A DNA stretch of 6,744 nucleotides from Abditibacteriota bacterium (GTDB lineage: Bacteria; Armatimonadota; UBA5829), in NCBI GenBank assembly GCA_017959625.1, contig JAGDAG010000322.1:1-6744 (forward strand), in the 5' to 3' direction. Shown piece by piece: positions 1-5,634 of the stretch. The notes under the pieces are model-generated. The model was not told the DNA's origin. It did not search any database and worked only from the letters and a program-made list of their open reading frames with translations. The translations under genes and the position numbers were made by a program. How positions within the stretch are numbered: position 1 is the stretch's first letter; every line of letters starts with the position of its first letter.

Positions 1-242
1 AGGTTCGCGTTTTTCCTGTAGGGCAGCAGCGATATCCCCAGCTGTTCCTGGGCGTTGCCGTAGCCCGGGGCCACGTCGAAATAGTTGACTCCCCGGTCTA
101 TGGCGTATGCCACGTATCTGTCCGAGGCCTCCTGGTTTTCGGAAGGGTATTCCGTCCCTCCGTAGATGCCCGAGGATACTATGCCCCCGTAGGCCACCAT
201 AGAAATATCGATGTCTGTTTTGCCGAGTCTTGTGTATTTCAC
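1..242 (-). CDS. Aldo/keto reductase, N-terminal part (runs off the left edge)
   Basis: About 80 codons of a minus-strand gene are present; its 3' end lies outside the window. The translation begins VKYTRLGKTDIDISMVAYGG and continues with AIDRGVNYFDVAPGYGNAQE at about residues 46-65. This is the typical start of the aldo/keto reductase family: an LGKT/D strand, then the RGVNYFDTA.GYG segment holding the cofactor-binding Asp and the catalytic Tyr. Members are NAD(P)H-dependent cytoplasmic oxidoreductases of the TIM-barrel fold that reduce aldehydes or sugars; the substrate cannot be read from this piece. The start is GTG at 242, chosen because AAAAGGAG (250-257) lies 7 bases upstream; the nearby ATG at 247 is out of frame and stops after two codons. 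It follows the cyclotransferase-like gene by 25 bases on the same strand, so the two are probably cotranscribed. Family confidence is high, specific function unknown. Confidence 0.9.
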   Translation of the reverse strand, partial: MKYTRLGKTDIDISMVAYGGIVSSGIYGGTEYPSENQEASDRYVAYAIDRGVNYFDVAPGYGNAQEQLGISLLPYRKNAN

Positions 243-267
243 AGCATATCTCCTTTTCCGAAATCAT

Positions 268-732
268 TTATAGAAGCGCATTATCGTTTGCTCTTTTTAT
301 CGCCTTCTCCAAAGGCTCCGAATTAAAACCGCGCTGCATATAACCGGTTTTTACTCTGCTTACGTATTCGTCCTCCGGCATGCCTTCGGGCCTGTCTTCG
401 GGAAGCGCGTAGGTCAGTACGTTTTCTTCCCGGGAGGTTTTTCCGCTTTTTGTGATTATATCCGGCGGGATCCACAGGCGTTTGTAACATTCCTCCAGCC
501 CGGCGCCTTCTTTTTTGTCGAGAGTTTTTTTGTCTTCCTCCGAGATCCAAAAAACGACGGCCGGCGCTTCGCCGCCTTCGCTTTTGTCGATGGACAGATA
601 AGACCCCGTTTTTGATTTGCGGAACACGAGAGTATAGTCTTTGACGTATGCTTTTCCGATATAAACGGCGTCGGGGCACCGCTTTCTCATTTGTTCTTCA
701 TTCAGGTTGCTTCCGTAAGCAGCGTAAAGCAT
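268..732 (-). CDS. Gamma-glutamylcyclotransferase-like (AIG2/GGCT fold) protein
   Basis: A complete 154-residue protein. It opens with MLYAAYGSNLN, the YGSNL signature (residues 6-10) of the gamma-glutamylcyclotransferase/AIG2-like superfamily that binds the substrate backbone. The segment VVFWISEEDKKTLDKKEG (59-76) matches the conserved strand-helix leading to the catalytic acid, so Glu75 in LDKKEG is the likely general base; Tyr83 follows as in family members. Known relatives release 5-oxoproline from gamma-glutamyl peptides or amines; which substrate is used here is not visible. The length is normal for the family, there is no signal peptide, and a cytoplasmic enzyme is expected. The ATG at 732 is preceded by GGAG (742-745) at a spacing of 9. 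A likely promoter lies at 855-884, giving a leader of about 115 bases that holds a GC-rich hairpin. The aldo/keto reductase gene follows closely. The enzyme's link to its operon partner is unknown. Confidence 0.85.
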   Translation of the reverse strand: MLYAAYGSNLNEEQMRKRCPDAVYIGKAYVKDYTLVFRKSKTGSYLSIDKSEGGEAPAVVFWISEEDKKTLDKKEGAGLEECYKRLWIPPDIITKSGKTSREENVLTYALPEDRPEGMPEDEYVSRVKTGYMQRGFNSEPLEKAIKRANDNALL

Positions 733-779
733 GGGGCCGTTCTCCTTTTTTCATCGATTTATAAGTTTTATACGTATGC

Positions 780-809
780 GGGCCCTTCCGTTGTTCTCCG
801 GAAGGGCCC
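780..809. other. GC-rich perfect hairpin in the cyclotransferase leader
   Basis: GGGCCCTTCCG (780-790) and CGGAAGGGCCC (799-809) form a perfect 11-bp stem with an 8-base loop. Neither strand has an uninterrupted T tract right after it: the minus strand continues GCATACGTATAAAAC and the plus strand GGTTATATGATATC. It is therefore not a textbook intrinsic terminator. It lies between the predicted minus-strand promoter (855-884) and the ribosome binding site at 742-745, so it would form in the 5' leader of that mRNA. It could stabilise the mRNA, act in attenuation, or terminate weakly. Confidence 0.7.
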
Positions 810-839
810 GGTTATATGATATCTCTATATTGCTCTTAT

Positions 840-920
840 TTATATGTCATATCGATTATAACAGAAAGCGGCCGTATGTGTCCATAGTTTCGCTTTGCCG
901 TTTAACGTTGCATAAAGCAT
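840..920 (-). CDS. Possible 26-residue small ORF downstream of amt
   Basis: An ATG at 920 is preceded by AAAGGAG (GGAG at 927-930) at a spacing of 6, the same spacing as before amt. It opens a 26-codon frame that starts MLYATLNGKAKLW and ends in TAA. The product has no recognisable domain and no obvious membrane segment. The first codons (ATGCTTTATGCA) resemble the start of the cyclotransferase gene (ATGCTTTACGCT), so the ORF may be a remnant of a duplicated gene start. A likely promoter for the cyclotransferase operon lies inside it (855-884), which argues that the DNA is regulatory and the ORF may be accidental. Coding status is uncertain. Confidence 0.25.
   Translation of the reverse strand: MLYATLNGKAKLWTHTAAFCYNRYDI
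855..884 (-). promoter_or_regulatory. Sigma-70 type promoter for the cyclotransferase / aldo-keto reductase pair
   Basis: Reading the minus strand, TGGACA (884-879, 5 of 6 bases of TTGACA) is followed after 18 bases by a perfect TATAAT (860-855). Transcription would begin near 848 and read into the gene at 732, leaving a leader of about 115 bases. The match is good for both hexamers. The 18-base spacer is one base longer than optimal. Confidence 0.65.
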
Positions 921-948
921 GGTTTTCTCCTTTCTTTTTATTCCGTTC

Positions 949-970
949 CTCCCGCCGGAAAAGGCGGGGG
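949..970 (-). other. Hairpin just downstream of the amt stop codon
   Basis: On the minus strand, CCCGCC (968-963) and GGCGGG (956-951) form a 6-bp GC stem around the loop TTTTCC; one more C-G pair follows after a mismatch. It begins about 13 bases after the TAA of the Amt-PII gene. The bases after the stem are A-rich, not T-rich, so it does not look like a standard intrinsic terminator. It may protect the 3' end of the amt mRNA or act as a weak terminator. Confidence 0.4.
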
Positions 971-982
971 AGCGTTGCGTTT

Positions 983-2695
983 TTATCCCGACTGCAGAGC
1001 GTCGCTGCCTTCTTCGCCGGTGCGGATGCGGATAACGTTTTCCACGTCGGTGATGAATATCTTTCCGTCGCCGATGTGTCCGGTGCAGAGAGTGCCCCGG
1101 GCCGCCTCCACCACGCCGGCCACAGAAGCGTTGTTTACAACTATATCCACCTGGACCTTAGGCAGCAGAGTGACCTCTACGGGAGTGCCGCGGTAGAACT
1201 CGGGCCTTCCCTTCTGGGCTCCGTAGCCCATAACGTTGGATACCGTCATTCCGGTTATGCCGATCTTGTTCATAGCGTTTTTCAGGCTCTCCAGGGCGGA
1301 GGGCCGGCATATTATGCGGACTCCGGTGAAATCCGACGGCGAAACCGTCCTTTCCGGCGCTTCCGCAAAAGCAGCCTCCGCTGCGGCCGCCGTCTGCTGC
1401 GCTGCGGGGACGGCTGCCGGCATGGTTCCCTCGGCGGGGTTTTCCTGCATTATTATGAACCCGGCGTAGGACGAATAAAGTCCGTGCTCCGAAGTGTCCA
1501 GGCCCATGATCTCGTCGGCGGCATCCGCCCGGAGGCCGATGGCTTTTTTGATGAGCAGAAACACTGCCGCCATAAGGCCGGCCGTCCACAGGGCGACTGC
1601 CGCGGTCCCCAGCAGCTGTATCCCGGCAAAGCCGAAGCCGCCTCCGTAAAAAACGCCCTTCGGGGTGGTGGCGCCGGTGGCAAAGAAGCCGGTGAGCACG
1701 GTGCCCAGCAGGCCGCAGACTCCATGGACGGATATGGCTCCGACCGGGTCGTCTATCTTTGCGATCTTGTCAAAGAATTCAACAGCCGCAACCACGGCTA
1801 TGCCGCATACGAGGCCTATGGCTGCCGCTCCCCCGGGAGCGACGGCGTCGCAGCCCGCGGTTATGCCCACGAGCCCTGCCAGCGAGGCGTTGAAGGTCAT
1901 GGAAACGTCCGGCTTGCCGTAGCGGATCCACGTGAGTATCATGGCGGCCACCGTGGCGACTGCCGCCGCAAGGTTGGTGTTGTAGAACACTCTTCCCGCG
2001 CAGGCTATAAGGCTGTCGGAATCCATGCCCACGGTGCTGGCTCCGTTGAAGCCGAACCAGCAGAACCACAGGATAAAGACCCCCAGGGCCGCTATGGGCA
2101 GGTTGTGGCCGATGATGGCTCTCGGCTTGCCGTCGCTGCCGTATTTGCCGATACGGGGCCCCAGCACGGCGGCGCCGATCATGGAGCAAACGCCCCCCAC
2201 CATATGGACTGCGGTGGAGCCGGCGAAATCATGGAAGCCCAGCTTTGCCAGCCAGCCTCCGCCCCATATCCAGTGTCCCGTTATGGGATAGATGAGCATG
2301 GAAATCACGGCGGAATAAATGCAGTAGGCGGAGAATTTTGTCCTTTCCGCCATTGCTCCCGCCACGATGGTGGCTGCGGTGGCGCAGAAAACCGACTGGA
2401 ATATGGCAAAGGCCCAGAGAGGGACTCCCGCAGGAAGGACCCCGCTGTAATCCTTTGTTATGAACGGATCGATATGTCCGAATACGGCGTTGCCCGCTCC
2501 GAACATGATGCCGAAGCCCAGCAGCCAGTAAAGGGGCGTCCCGATGCACAGGTCCATAAGGTTTTTCATCAGCATGTTTCCCGCGTTTTTGGCCCTGGTG
2601 AAGCCGGCCTCGCACATGGCAAAGCCCGCCTGCATGAAAAACACCAGAGCCGCGCCCAGCAGGACCCATATAGTGTTTACAGAAGAATATAACAT
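983..2695 (-). CDS. amt: Ammonium transporter with a fused C-terminal PII (GlnK-type) domain
   Basis: A 570-residue single chain. Residues about 1-410 are a full Amt channel of the usual 11-helix type. They include the ERTKFSAY region (117-124), the HDFAGSTAVHMVGG segment (155-168), WFGFNGAS (213-220), the ISVHGVCG segment (321-328) and the cytosolic tail GLDTSEHGLYSSY (398-410). His164 and His324 match the pore twin histidines, Asp156 the conserved Asp, and Phe103/Phe216 the phenylalanine gate. After an Ala/Pro/Gln-rich linker (about 411-456), residues about 457-567 are a complete PII domain: YGAQKG and the T-loop (491-510), LPKVQVDIVV (511-520), and the TGHIGDGKIF (538-547) and RIRTGE (556-561) nucleotide-binding signatures. 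PII trimers normally bind ATP/ADP/2-oxoglutarate and plug the Amt trimer; here plug and channel are covalently joined. Arg502 matches the pore-inserting Arg47 of GlnK, but the uridylylated Tyr51 is replaced by Val506. The ATG at 2695 has GGAG (2702-2705) six bases upstream. No separate glnK is seen in the window. Confidence 0.95.
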   Translation of the reverse strand: MLYSSVNTIWVLLGAALVFFMQAGFAMCEAGFTRAKNAGNMLMKNLMDLCIGTPLYWLLGFGIMFGAGNAVFGHIDPFITKDYSGVLPAGVPLWAFAIFQSVFCATAATIVAGAMAERTKFSAYCIYSAVISMLIYPITGHWIWGGGWLAKLGFHDFAGSTAVHMVGGVCSMIGAAVLGPRIGKYGSDGKPRAIIGHNLPIAALGVFILWFCWFGFNGASTVGMDSDSLIACAGRVFYNTNLAAAVATVAAMILTWIRYGKPDVSMTFNASLAGLVGITAGCDAVAPGGAAAIGLVCGIAVVAAVEFFDKIAKIDDPVGAISVHGVCGLLGTVLTGFFATGATTPKGVFYGGGFGFAGIQLLGTAAVALWTAGLMAAVFLLIKKAIGLRADAADEIMGLDTSEHGLYSSYAGFIIMQENPAEGTMPAAVPAAQQTAAAAEAAFAEAPERTVSPSDFTGVRIICRPSALESLKNAMNKIGITGMTVSNVMGYGAQKGRPEFYRGTPVEVTLLPKVQVDIVVNNASVAGVVEAARGTLCTGHIGDGKIFITDVENVIRIRTGEEGSDALQSG

Positions 2696-2752
2696 TCAGA
2701 TCTCCTTTTTCTCAAACAATGTTTTCCGGTATTGGATCGCGATAAGAAAGGT

Positions 2753-2779
2753 TCAAGGCCCCCGTTTTGATTCTGTCAT
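2753..2779 (-). CDS. Possible 8-residue leader peptide upstream of amt
   Basis: In the 193-base gap between vanZ and amt, AAGGAGG (GGAGG at 2786-2790) lies 6 bases before an ATG at 2779. The frame encodes MTESKRGP and stops at TGA (2755-2753), 57 bases before the amt start. This is the strongest Shine-Dalgarno sequence in the gap, stronger than that of amt itself. It could be a leader peptide or upstream ORF controlling amt translation, or the relic of a lost gene. The same frame after the TGA stays open for 18 more codons and ends at a TGA touching the amt ATG, which would also fit a decayed small gene. I see no clear promoter in this gap, so amt may depend partly on transcription from the vanZ promoter. 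Confidence 0.3.
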   Translation of the reverse strand: MTESKRGP

Positions 2780-2888
2780 TTTTTTCCTCCTTGCTTTGGA
2801 ATAAAAACGAACTTTCGGTTTTGGGGAGAGTGTGCCTGATCTGAGGATGTCGTGAAGGATATGCGGATAGATTATGACTGTGTCGGTA

Positions 2889-3380
2889 TCATCCTCCTTG
2901 CGGCAGTTTTCTCAGACCGGCGTGGAACAGCATCGCAATATAACCTGCGAAGGCTATCCCCAGAAGGCTGCCTGCAAAATCGATAACTATATCGGTAAGC
3001 TCGCAGGCGCGCCCGGGCACGAAAACCTGGTGCAATTCATCGGAAAAGGCGTATAGCAGACAAACGATGGCGGCAACAGCCGGAACACGCCGTCCGCGGC
3101 GCAGGAACGAAAGGGAAGCCACGCCGGAAATAAAGCCGAAAACCGTGAAAACGGAAAAATGCGCAACCTTGCGGATGTATTTATCTGCCTTGCTTCTGAT
3201 TTTCCGCTGCTCTTTTGCCGGCATATCGGCGTAGCCCCTGTAGAATGCGCAGAGAAGCCTGTGGGTAAAATCGTGGGAAAGGGCTCCGGAGTCAGTGGCG
3301 CTCTGGGCGGAGAAGTTGAAGATAACAAGCGCCCAGATGACAAGCATGGTCATGCTGAAGAATCTGAAGAGTTTAAGCAC
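2889..3380 (-). CDS. VanZ-family membrane protein
   Basis: A 163-residue protein with hydrophobic segments near residues 8-24, 73-92, 98-112 and 129-151. It carries the VanZ-like landmarks: a first helix ending in NFSAQS (22-27), RKVAHF (70-75), SDELHQVFVPGR (113-124) and DIVIDFAGSLLG (130-141). The family is named for VanZ of the vancomycin/teicoplanin resistance cluster, but most members are stand-alone inner-membrane proteins of unknown biochemical role; no van genes are seen here, so a resistance function should not be assumed. The start is GTG at 3380, with AAAGGGGG about 8 bases upstream; an in-frame ATG nine codons later is possible but would cut into the first helix. A consensus promoter lies just upstream (3428-3456). 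The amt gene follows 193 bases downstream on the same strand with no clear intrinsic terminator between them, so read-through is possible. Confidence 0.88.
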   Translation of the reverse strand: MLKLFRFFSMTMLVIWALVIFNFSAQSATDSGALSHDFTHRLLCAFYRGYADMPAKEQRKIRSKADKYIRKVAHFSVFTVFGFISGVASLSFLRRGRRVPAVAAIVCLLYAFSDELHQVFVPGRACELTDIVIDFAGSLLGIAFAGYIAMLFHAGLRKLPQGG

Positions 3381-3427
3381 TGCTCTGTCCCCCTTTCAAG
3401 AGTATCGGTTATTCCTAACCTTACAAT

Positions 3428-3456
3428 ATTATATTGCTTTGGACAGTGATTGTCAA
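3428..3456 (-). promoter_or_regulatory. Perfect consensus sigma-70 promoter for vanZ
   Basis: On the minus strand, TTGACA (3456-3451) is followed after exactly 17 bases by TATAAT (3433-3428). Both hexamers and the spacing are consensus. Transcription should start near 3421, leaving a leader of about 40 bases before the GTG at 3380. A T tract lies just upstream of the -35 on this strand and may act as an UP element. The promoter is back to back with the esterase promoter. Confidence 0.85.
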
Positions 3457-3487
3457 GAAAAAAACCGCTGTTTTCCGTTTTTTTTTA

Positions 3488-3496
3488 TGCTATAAT
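3488..3496 (+). promoter_or_regulatory. Extended -10 promoter for the esterase gene
   Basis: TGC-TATAAT (3488-3496) is an extended -10 with a perfect hexamer. No good -35 is present: the best candidates near 3468-3474 are CTGTTT / TGTTTT. A run of nine T (3478-3486) fills the spacer just before the TG. Transcription would start near 3503, about 27 bases before the chosen ATG at 3530. Confidence 0.65.
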
Positions 3497-3529
3497 GAAA
3501 GCAGATAATTACGGAAAATGAGGTGTTTT

Positions 3530-5170
3530 ATGAAAAAGATCCTGCTTGCGCTGCTTGCTGTTTGCCTGTGTTCATGCCTATGGGCCCAGGAAATTACCGA
3601 AAGCTACGGTACCTTTACCGTTACGGGTAAAAACTACAGAGCCGTTATCCCCGCCGGGCGGATGCTCACCGGCCTGCAGATAAACGGCGCCGAGTTTTTG
3701 CAGAGTATCGATCAGTTTCCCGGGACTTCCTTTTTCAACAACGGAGACCCCATGGACAAGTCGCTGAACAGGCGGGAGGGCAACGATATCATCTGCACCG
3801 TAGAGGGCTACGGCACAGCCGCCTTCCGCTTCGGTCCGGACAGCATTGAGATAGAAGCGGAAAACACGGGGAAAGTAAGCGAAAACCTGTTCATCGTATT
3901 CAACAAGAAGCTTCAGGCCGTGTTCGATCACGACGGCAAATGCCGCCCCGTCTCCTCCGAGCTGGAAAAGGGCGAATACAAGTGGATCCTGGGGCAAAAC
4001 GCTCTTGTGACCAAAGGAGACGCCAGGCACTGGTACTGGATCCTGTTCTCGGGGCTGGAGCTGATCCAGCTGCCCGTCGAACCGGGGCAGAAAAGCCGGA
4101 TGACCCTGATCCCTTCGGCTTCTACCTCCAAAGAGAGGCAGGCGGCGGCGGAATTCGCGTATCCCGCCATTGCGGCCGACAGCGAAGATATAGCCCTTTA
4201 TTCGCCCGTGCAGTATCAGGTTTTCCAGCGCAAGACCAAGTCGGAAGGCGAAATATTCTTTTCCGGCAGGATAAACGTTGACCGGGACAAGGTGTTCTAC
4301 AGGATCACCGGCAAGGATCACAGGGGCAAAAAAGTCTCCACGGGCTACAAGCCTCTTAAGGTCAACGCCGCTTCCGGCGTGTTTGACGAGTTTGTCAAGA
4401 CCCCGGCGGGAGGCTGGTACACTATAGATATCCGCGTGGAAAAAGACAATAAGGCCGTGGCGGAAAAAACAGTGGAGAACGTGGGCGTAGGCGAGATACT
4501 GGTGGGCGCCGGCCAGTCCAATTCCACCAATTCGGGCCAGTTCCAGACCAAGCAGACCTCCGGCATGGGGGTCTCCACCGACGGCGTTAACTGGAAGCCC
4601 TGCGACGACCCTATGATAGGCGTGCACGACGGCTCCGGAGGAGGCAGCTATTACCCCGCTCTTGCGGACCTGCTTTATAAAGAGTTCAACGTGCCCATAG
4701 CCATCGCTTCCACCGGCCACGGCGGCACCACCATAGAACAGTGGGAAGTGGGCGGCGAGCTTTTCGAATGGTTCATGACCAGAGTGAAGCAGCTGGGCAA
4801 AAACGGTTTCCGCGCCGTGCTGTGGCACCAGGGGGAATCCAACTTTGAGACCCCCACCGGGGATTACGTTCTGTATATGACAGCCATCATCAAGACCTCC
4901 TGCTATGAGGCCGGCTGGCGGTTCCCCTGGTTCGTGGCCAAGGTGAGCTATCACAACGCCGACCATCCCTCCTGGCCCCGCATAAGAGCGGCCCATCAGA
5001 GGCTCTGGGACCTGGGAGTTGCCCTGGAAGGGCCGGATACCGACGTTCTGGGCTCCGAATACAGGGATTACGAAGGAGCGGGCATACATTTCAGCCCCAA
5101 GGGGCTTCAGGCCCACGCGGAGCTGTGGGCGGAAAAGCTGATACCCTATATCCACTCCTGCATAGACTGA
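3530..5170 (+). CDS. Secreted SGNH/GDSL hydrolase, sialate O-acetylesterase-like (SASA family)
   Basis: Counting from the ATG at 3530 the protein has 546 residues. This start is preferred because GAGGTG (3520-3525) precedes it and it gives a clean signal peptide (MKKILLALLAVCLCSCLWAQ); an in-frame ATG at 3518 has only a weak CGGA. Signal peptidase I could cut after LWA (17-19); Cys16 in LCSC could instead be a lipoprotein cysteine. Residues about 20-315 are not recognised and look strand-rich. The C-terminal part has the esterase blocks: ILVGAGQSN (323-331, nucleophile Ser330), STGHGGTTIEQW (394-405), LWHQGES (431-437), and GIHFSPKG (518-525, catalytic His520). Such enzymes remove acetyl groups from sialic acid or plant glycans; the substrate is not readable here. 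The usual Asp three residues before the catalytic His is not present (Ala517). The gene has its own promoter (3488-3496) and terminator (5203-5227), so it is monocistronic and divergent from vanZ. Confidence 0.85.
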   Translation: MKKILLALLAVCLCSCLWAQEITESYGTFTVTGKNYRAVIPAGRMLTGLQINGAEFLQSIDQFPGTSFFNNGDPMDKSLNRREGNDIICTVEGYGTAAFRFGPDSIEIEAENTGKVSENLFIVFNKKLQAVFDHDGKCRPVSSELEKGEYKWILGQNALVTKGDARHWYWILFSGLELIQLPVEPGQKSRMTLIPSASTSKERQAAAEFAYPAIAADSEDIALYSPVQYQVFQRKTKSEGEIFFSGRINVDRDKVFYRITGKDHRGKKVSTGYKPLKVNAASGVFDEFVKTPAGGWYTIDIRVEKDNKAVAEKTVENVGVGEILVGAGQSNSTNSGQFQTKQTSGMGVSTDGVNWKPCDDPMIGVHDGSGGGSYYPALADLLYKEFNVPIAIASTGHGGTTIEQWEVGGELFEWFMTRVKQLGKNGFRAVLWHQGESNFETPTGDYVLYMTAIIKTSCYEAGWRFPWFVAKVSYHNADHPSWPRIRAAHQRLWDLGVALEGPDTDVLGSEYRDYEGAGIHFSPKGLQAHAELWAEKLIPYIHSCID

Positions 5171-5202
5171 CAGCGGCGCTCAAGGCGCAGAGTAAGAATG
5201 AC

Positions 5203-5227
5203 GGGCCTGCCGCGGCAGGCCCTTTTT
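5203..5227 (+). terminator. Intrinsic terminator of the esterase gene
   Basis: GGGCCTGC (5203-5210) pairs with GCAGGCCC (5215-5222) around the loop CGCG, followed at once by TTTTT (5223-5227). The hairpin begins 32 bases after the TGA of the esterase gene. Stem, small loop and T run fit a rho-independent terminator on the plus strand. Confidence 0.92.
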
Positions 5228-5305
5228 GTCCGCGCCGCCTTTTTTGCCTGCAATGTTCTCACCGATAAAAAGTTGAGATATTTTTTGCTTTTTTTTTTGA
5301 CACCG

Positions 5306-5335
5306 TTGACAAAATCTGTATATGTGTGATAAAAT
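5306..5335 (+). promoter_or_regulatory. Promoter for the exported-protein gene pair
   Basis: TTGACA (5306-5311), an 18-base spacer, then TAAAAT (5330-5335), which matches TATAAT at 5 of 6 bases and is preceded by TGA, so it is also an extended -10. Transcription would start near 5342, about 25 bases before the TTG start at 5367. A second TTGACA lies at 5297-5302, nine bases upstream, but has no good -10 at the right distance. A T-rich stretch precedes both. Confidence 0.8.
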
Positions 5336-5366
5336 AAAATAAACTTGTTTAACCGAGATACTTATC

Positions 5367-5633
5367 TTGCATACGAAACAATTGTTTGTTTTTTGTTTTT
5401 TTACCGTTTTTGTGTTCTCCGCGTTGCCGGCTCTGTTTGCCGATCCGGTCTATACGCCCACAAACAACGCCGCCATTGACGCTACCAACGGAAAGTATGA
5501 CTGCACTAAAAGCGGCTTCCGGCAGTATCTGCAGGAGAACTGTTATATAACGGTGGGAGATTACACTGCGCTTATCGGGACCGACCTGGAACCGGGGTAT
5601 TTTCATACGGATCACGAATTACCGGAGGATTAA
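5367..5633 (+). CDS. Small exported protein of unknown function (88 residues)
   Basis: No family is recognised. The frame begins at TTG (5367) and encodes MHTKQLFVFC followed by a long hydrophobic stretch to residue about 24; LFA (23-25) before Asp26 is a good signal peptidase I site. The predicted mature part has about 63 residues, is acidic, and has two cysteines (46 and 59) that could form a disulfide. TTG was chosen because the predicted transcription start is near 5342 and no in-frame ATG or GTG lies between it and the hydrophobic core; a later TTG at 5382 would remove the only basic residue of the signal peptide. The ribosome binding site is poor (CGAGA at most), so initiation may be weak. 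The stop codon is one base from the next ATG, and the next gene's Shine-Dalgarno sequence lies inside this gene's last codons, so the two are probably translationally coupled. Confidence 0.65.
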   Translation: MHTKQLFVFCFFTVFVFSALPALFADPVYTPTNNAAIDATNGKYDCTKSGFRQYLQENCYITVGDYTALIGTDLEPGYFHTDHELPED

Positions 5634-5634
5634 A

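Noticed and set aside
731..2692. 653-codon open frame on the plus strand
   Set aside because: It lies antisense to the Amt-PII gene, whose product is unmistakable; the plus-strand translation is rich in Gly, Arg, Ala and His with no domain, as expected of a shadow frame in GC-rich coding DNA.
2863..2900. AAGGAGG at the end of vanZ followed by an ATG (minus strand)
   Set aside because: The ATG is too close to the Shine-Dalgarno sequence and the frame (MIPTQS) stops after six codons.
2889..3380. Vancomycin or teicoplanin resistance role for the VanZ-family gene
   Set aside because: No vanHAX, vanRS or vanY gene is visible, and most VanZ-family proteins lie outside resistance clusters, so the name alone does not support a resistance call.
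3158..3449. Plus-strand open frames of 96 and 66 codons running into 3495
   Set aside because: They are antisense to vanZ and its leader, lack ribosome sites and cross the divergent promoter region.
3578..5155. 525-codon open frame on the minus strand
   Set aside because: It is antisense to the esterase, which has a signal peptide, catalytic motifs, promoter and terminator; the minus-strand product shows no recognisable family.
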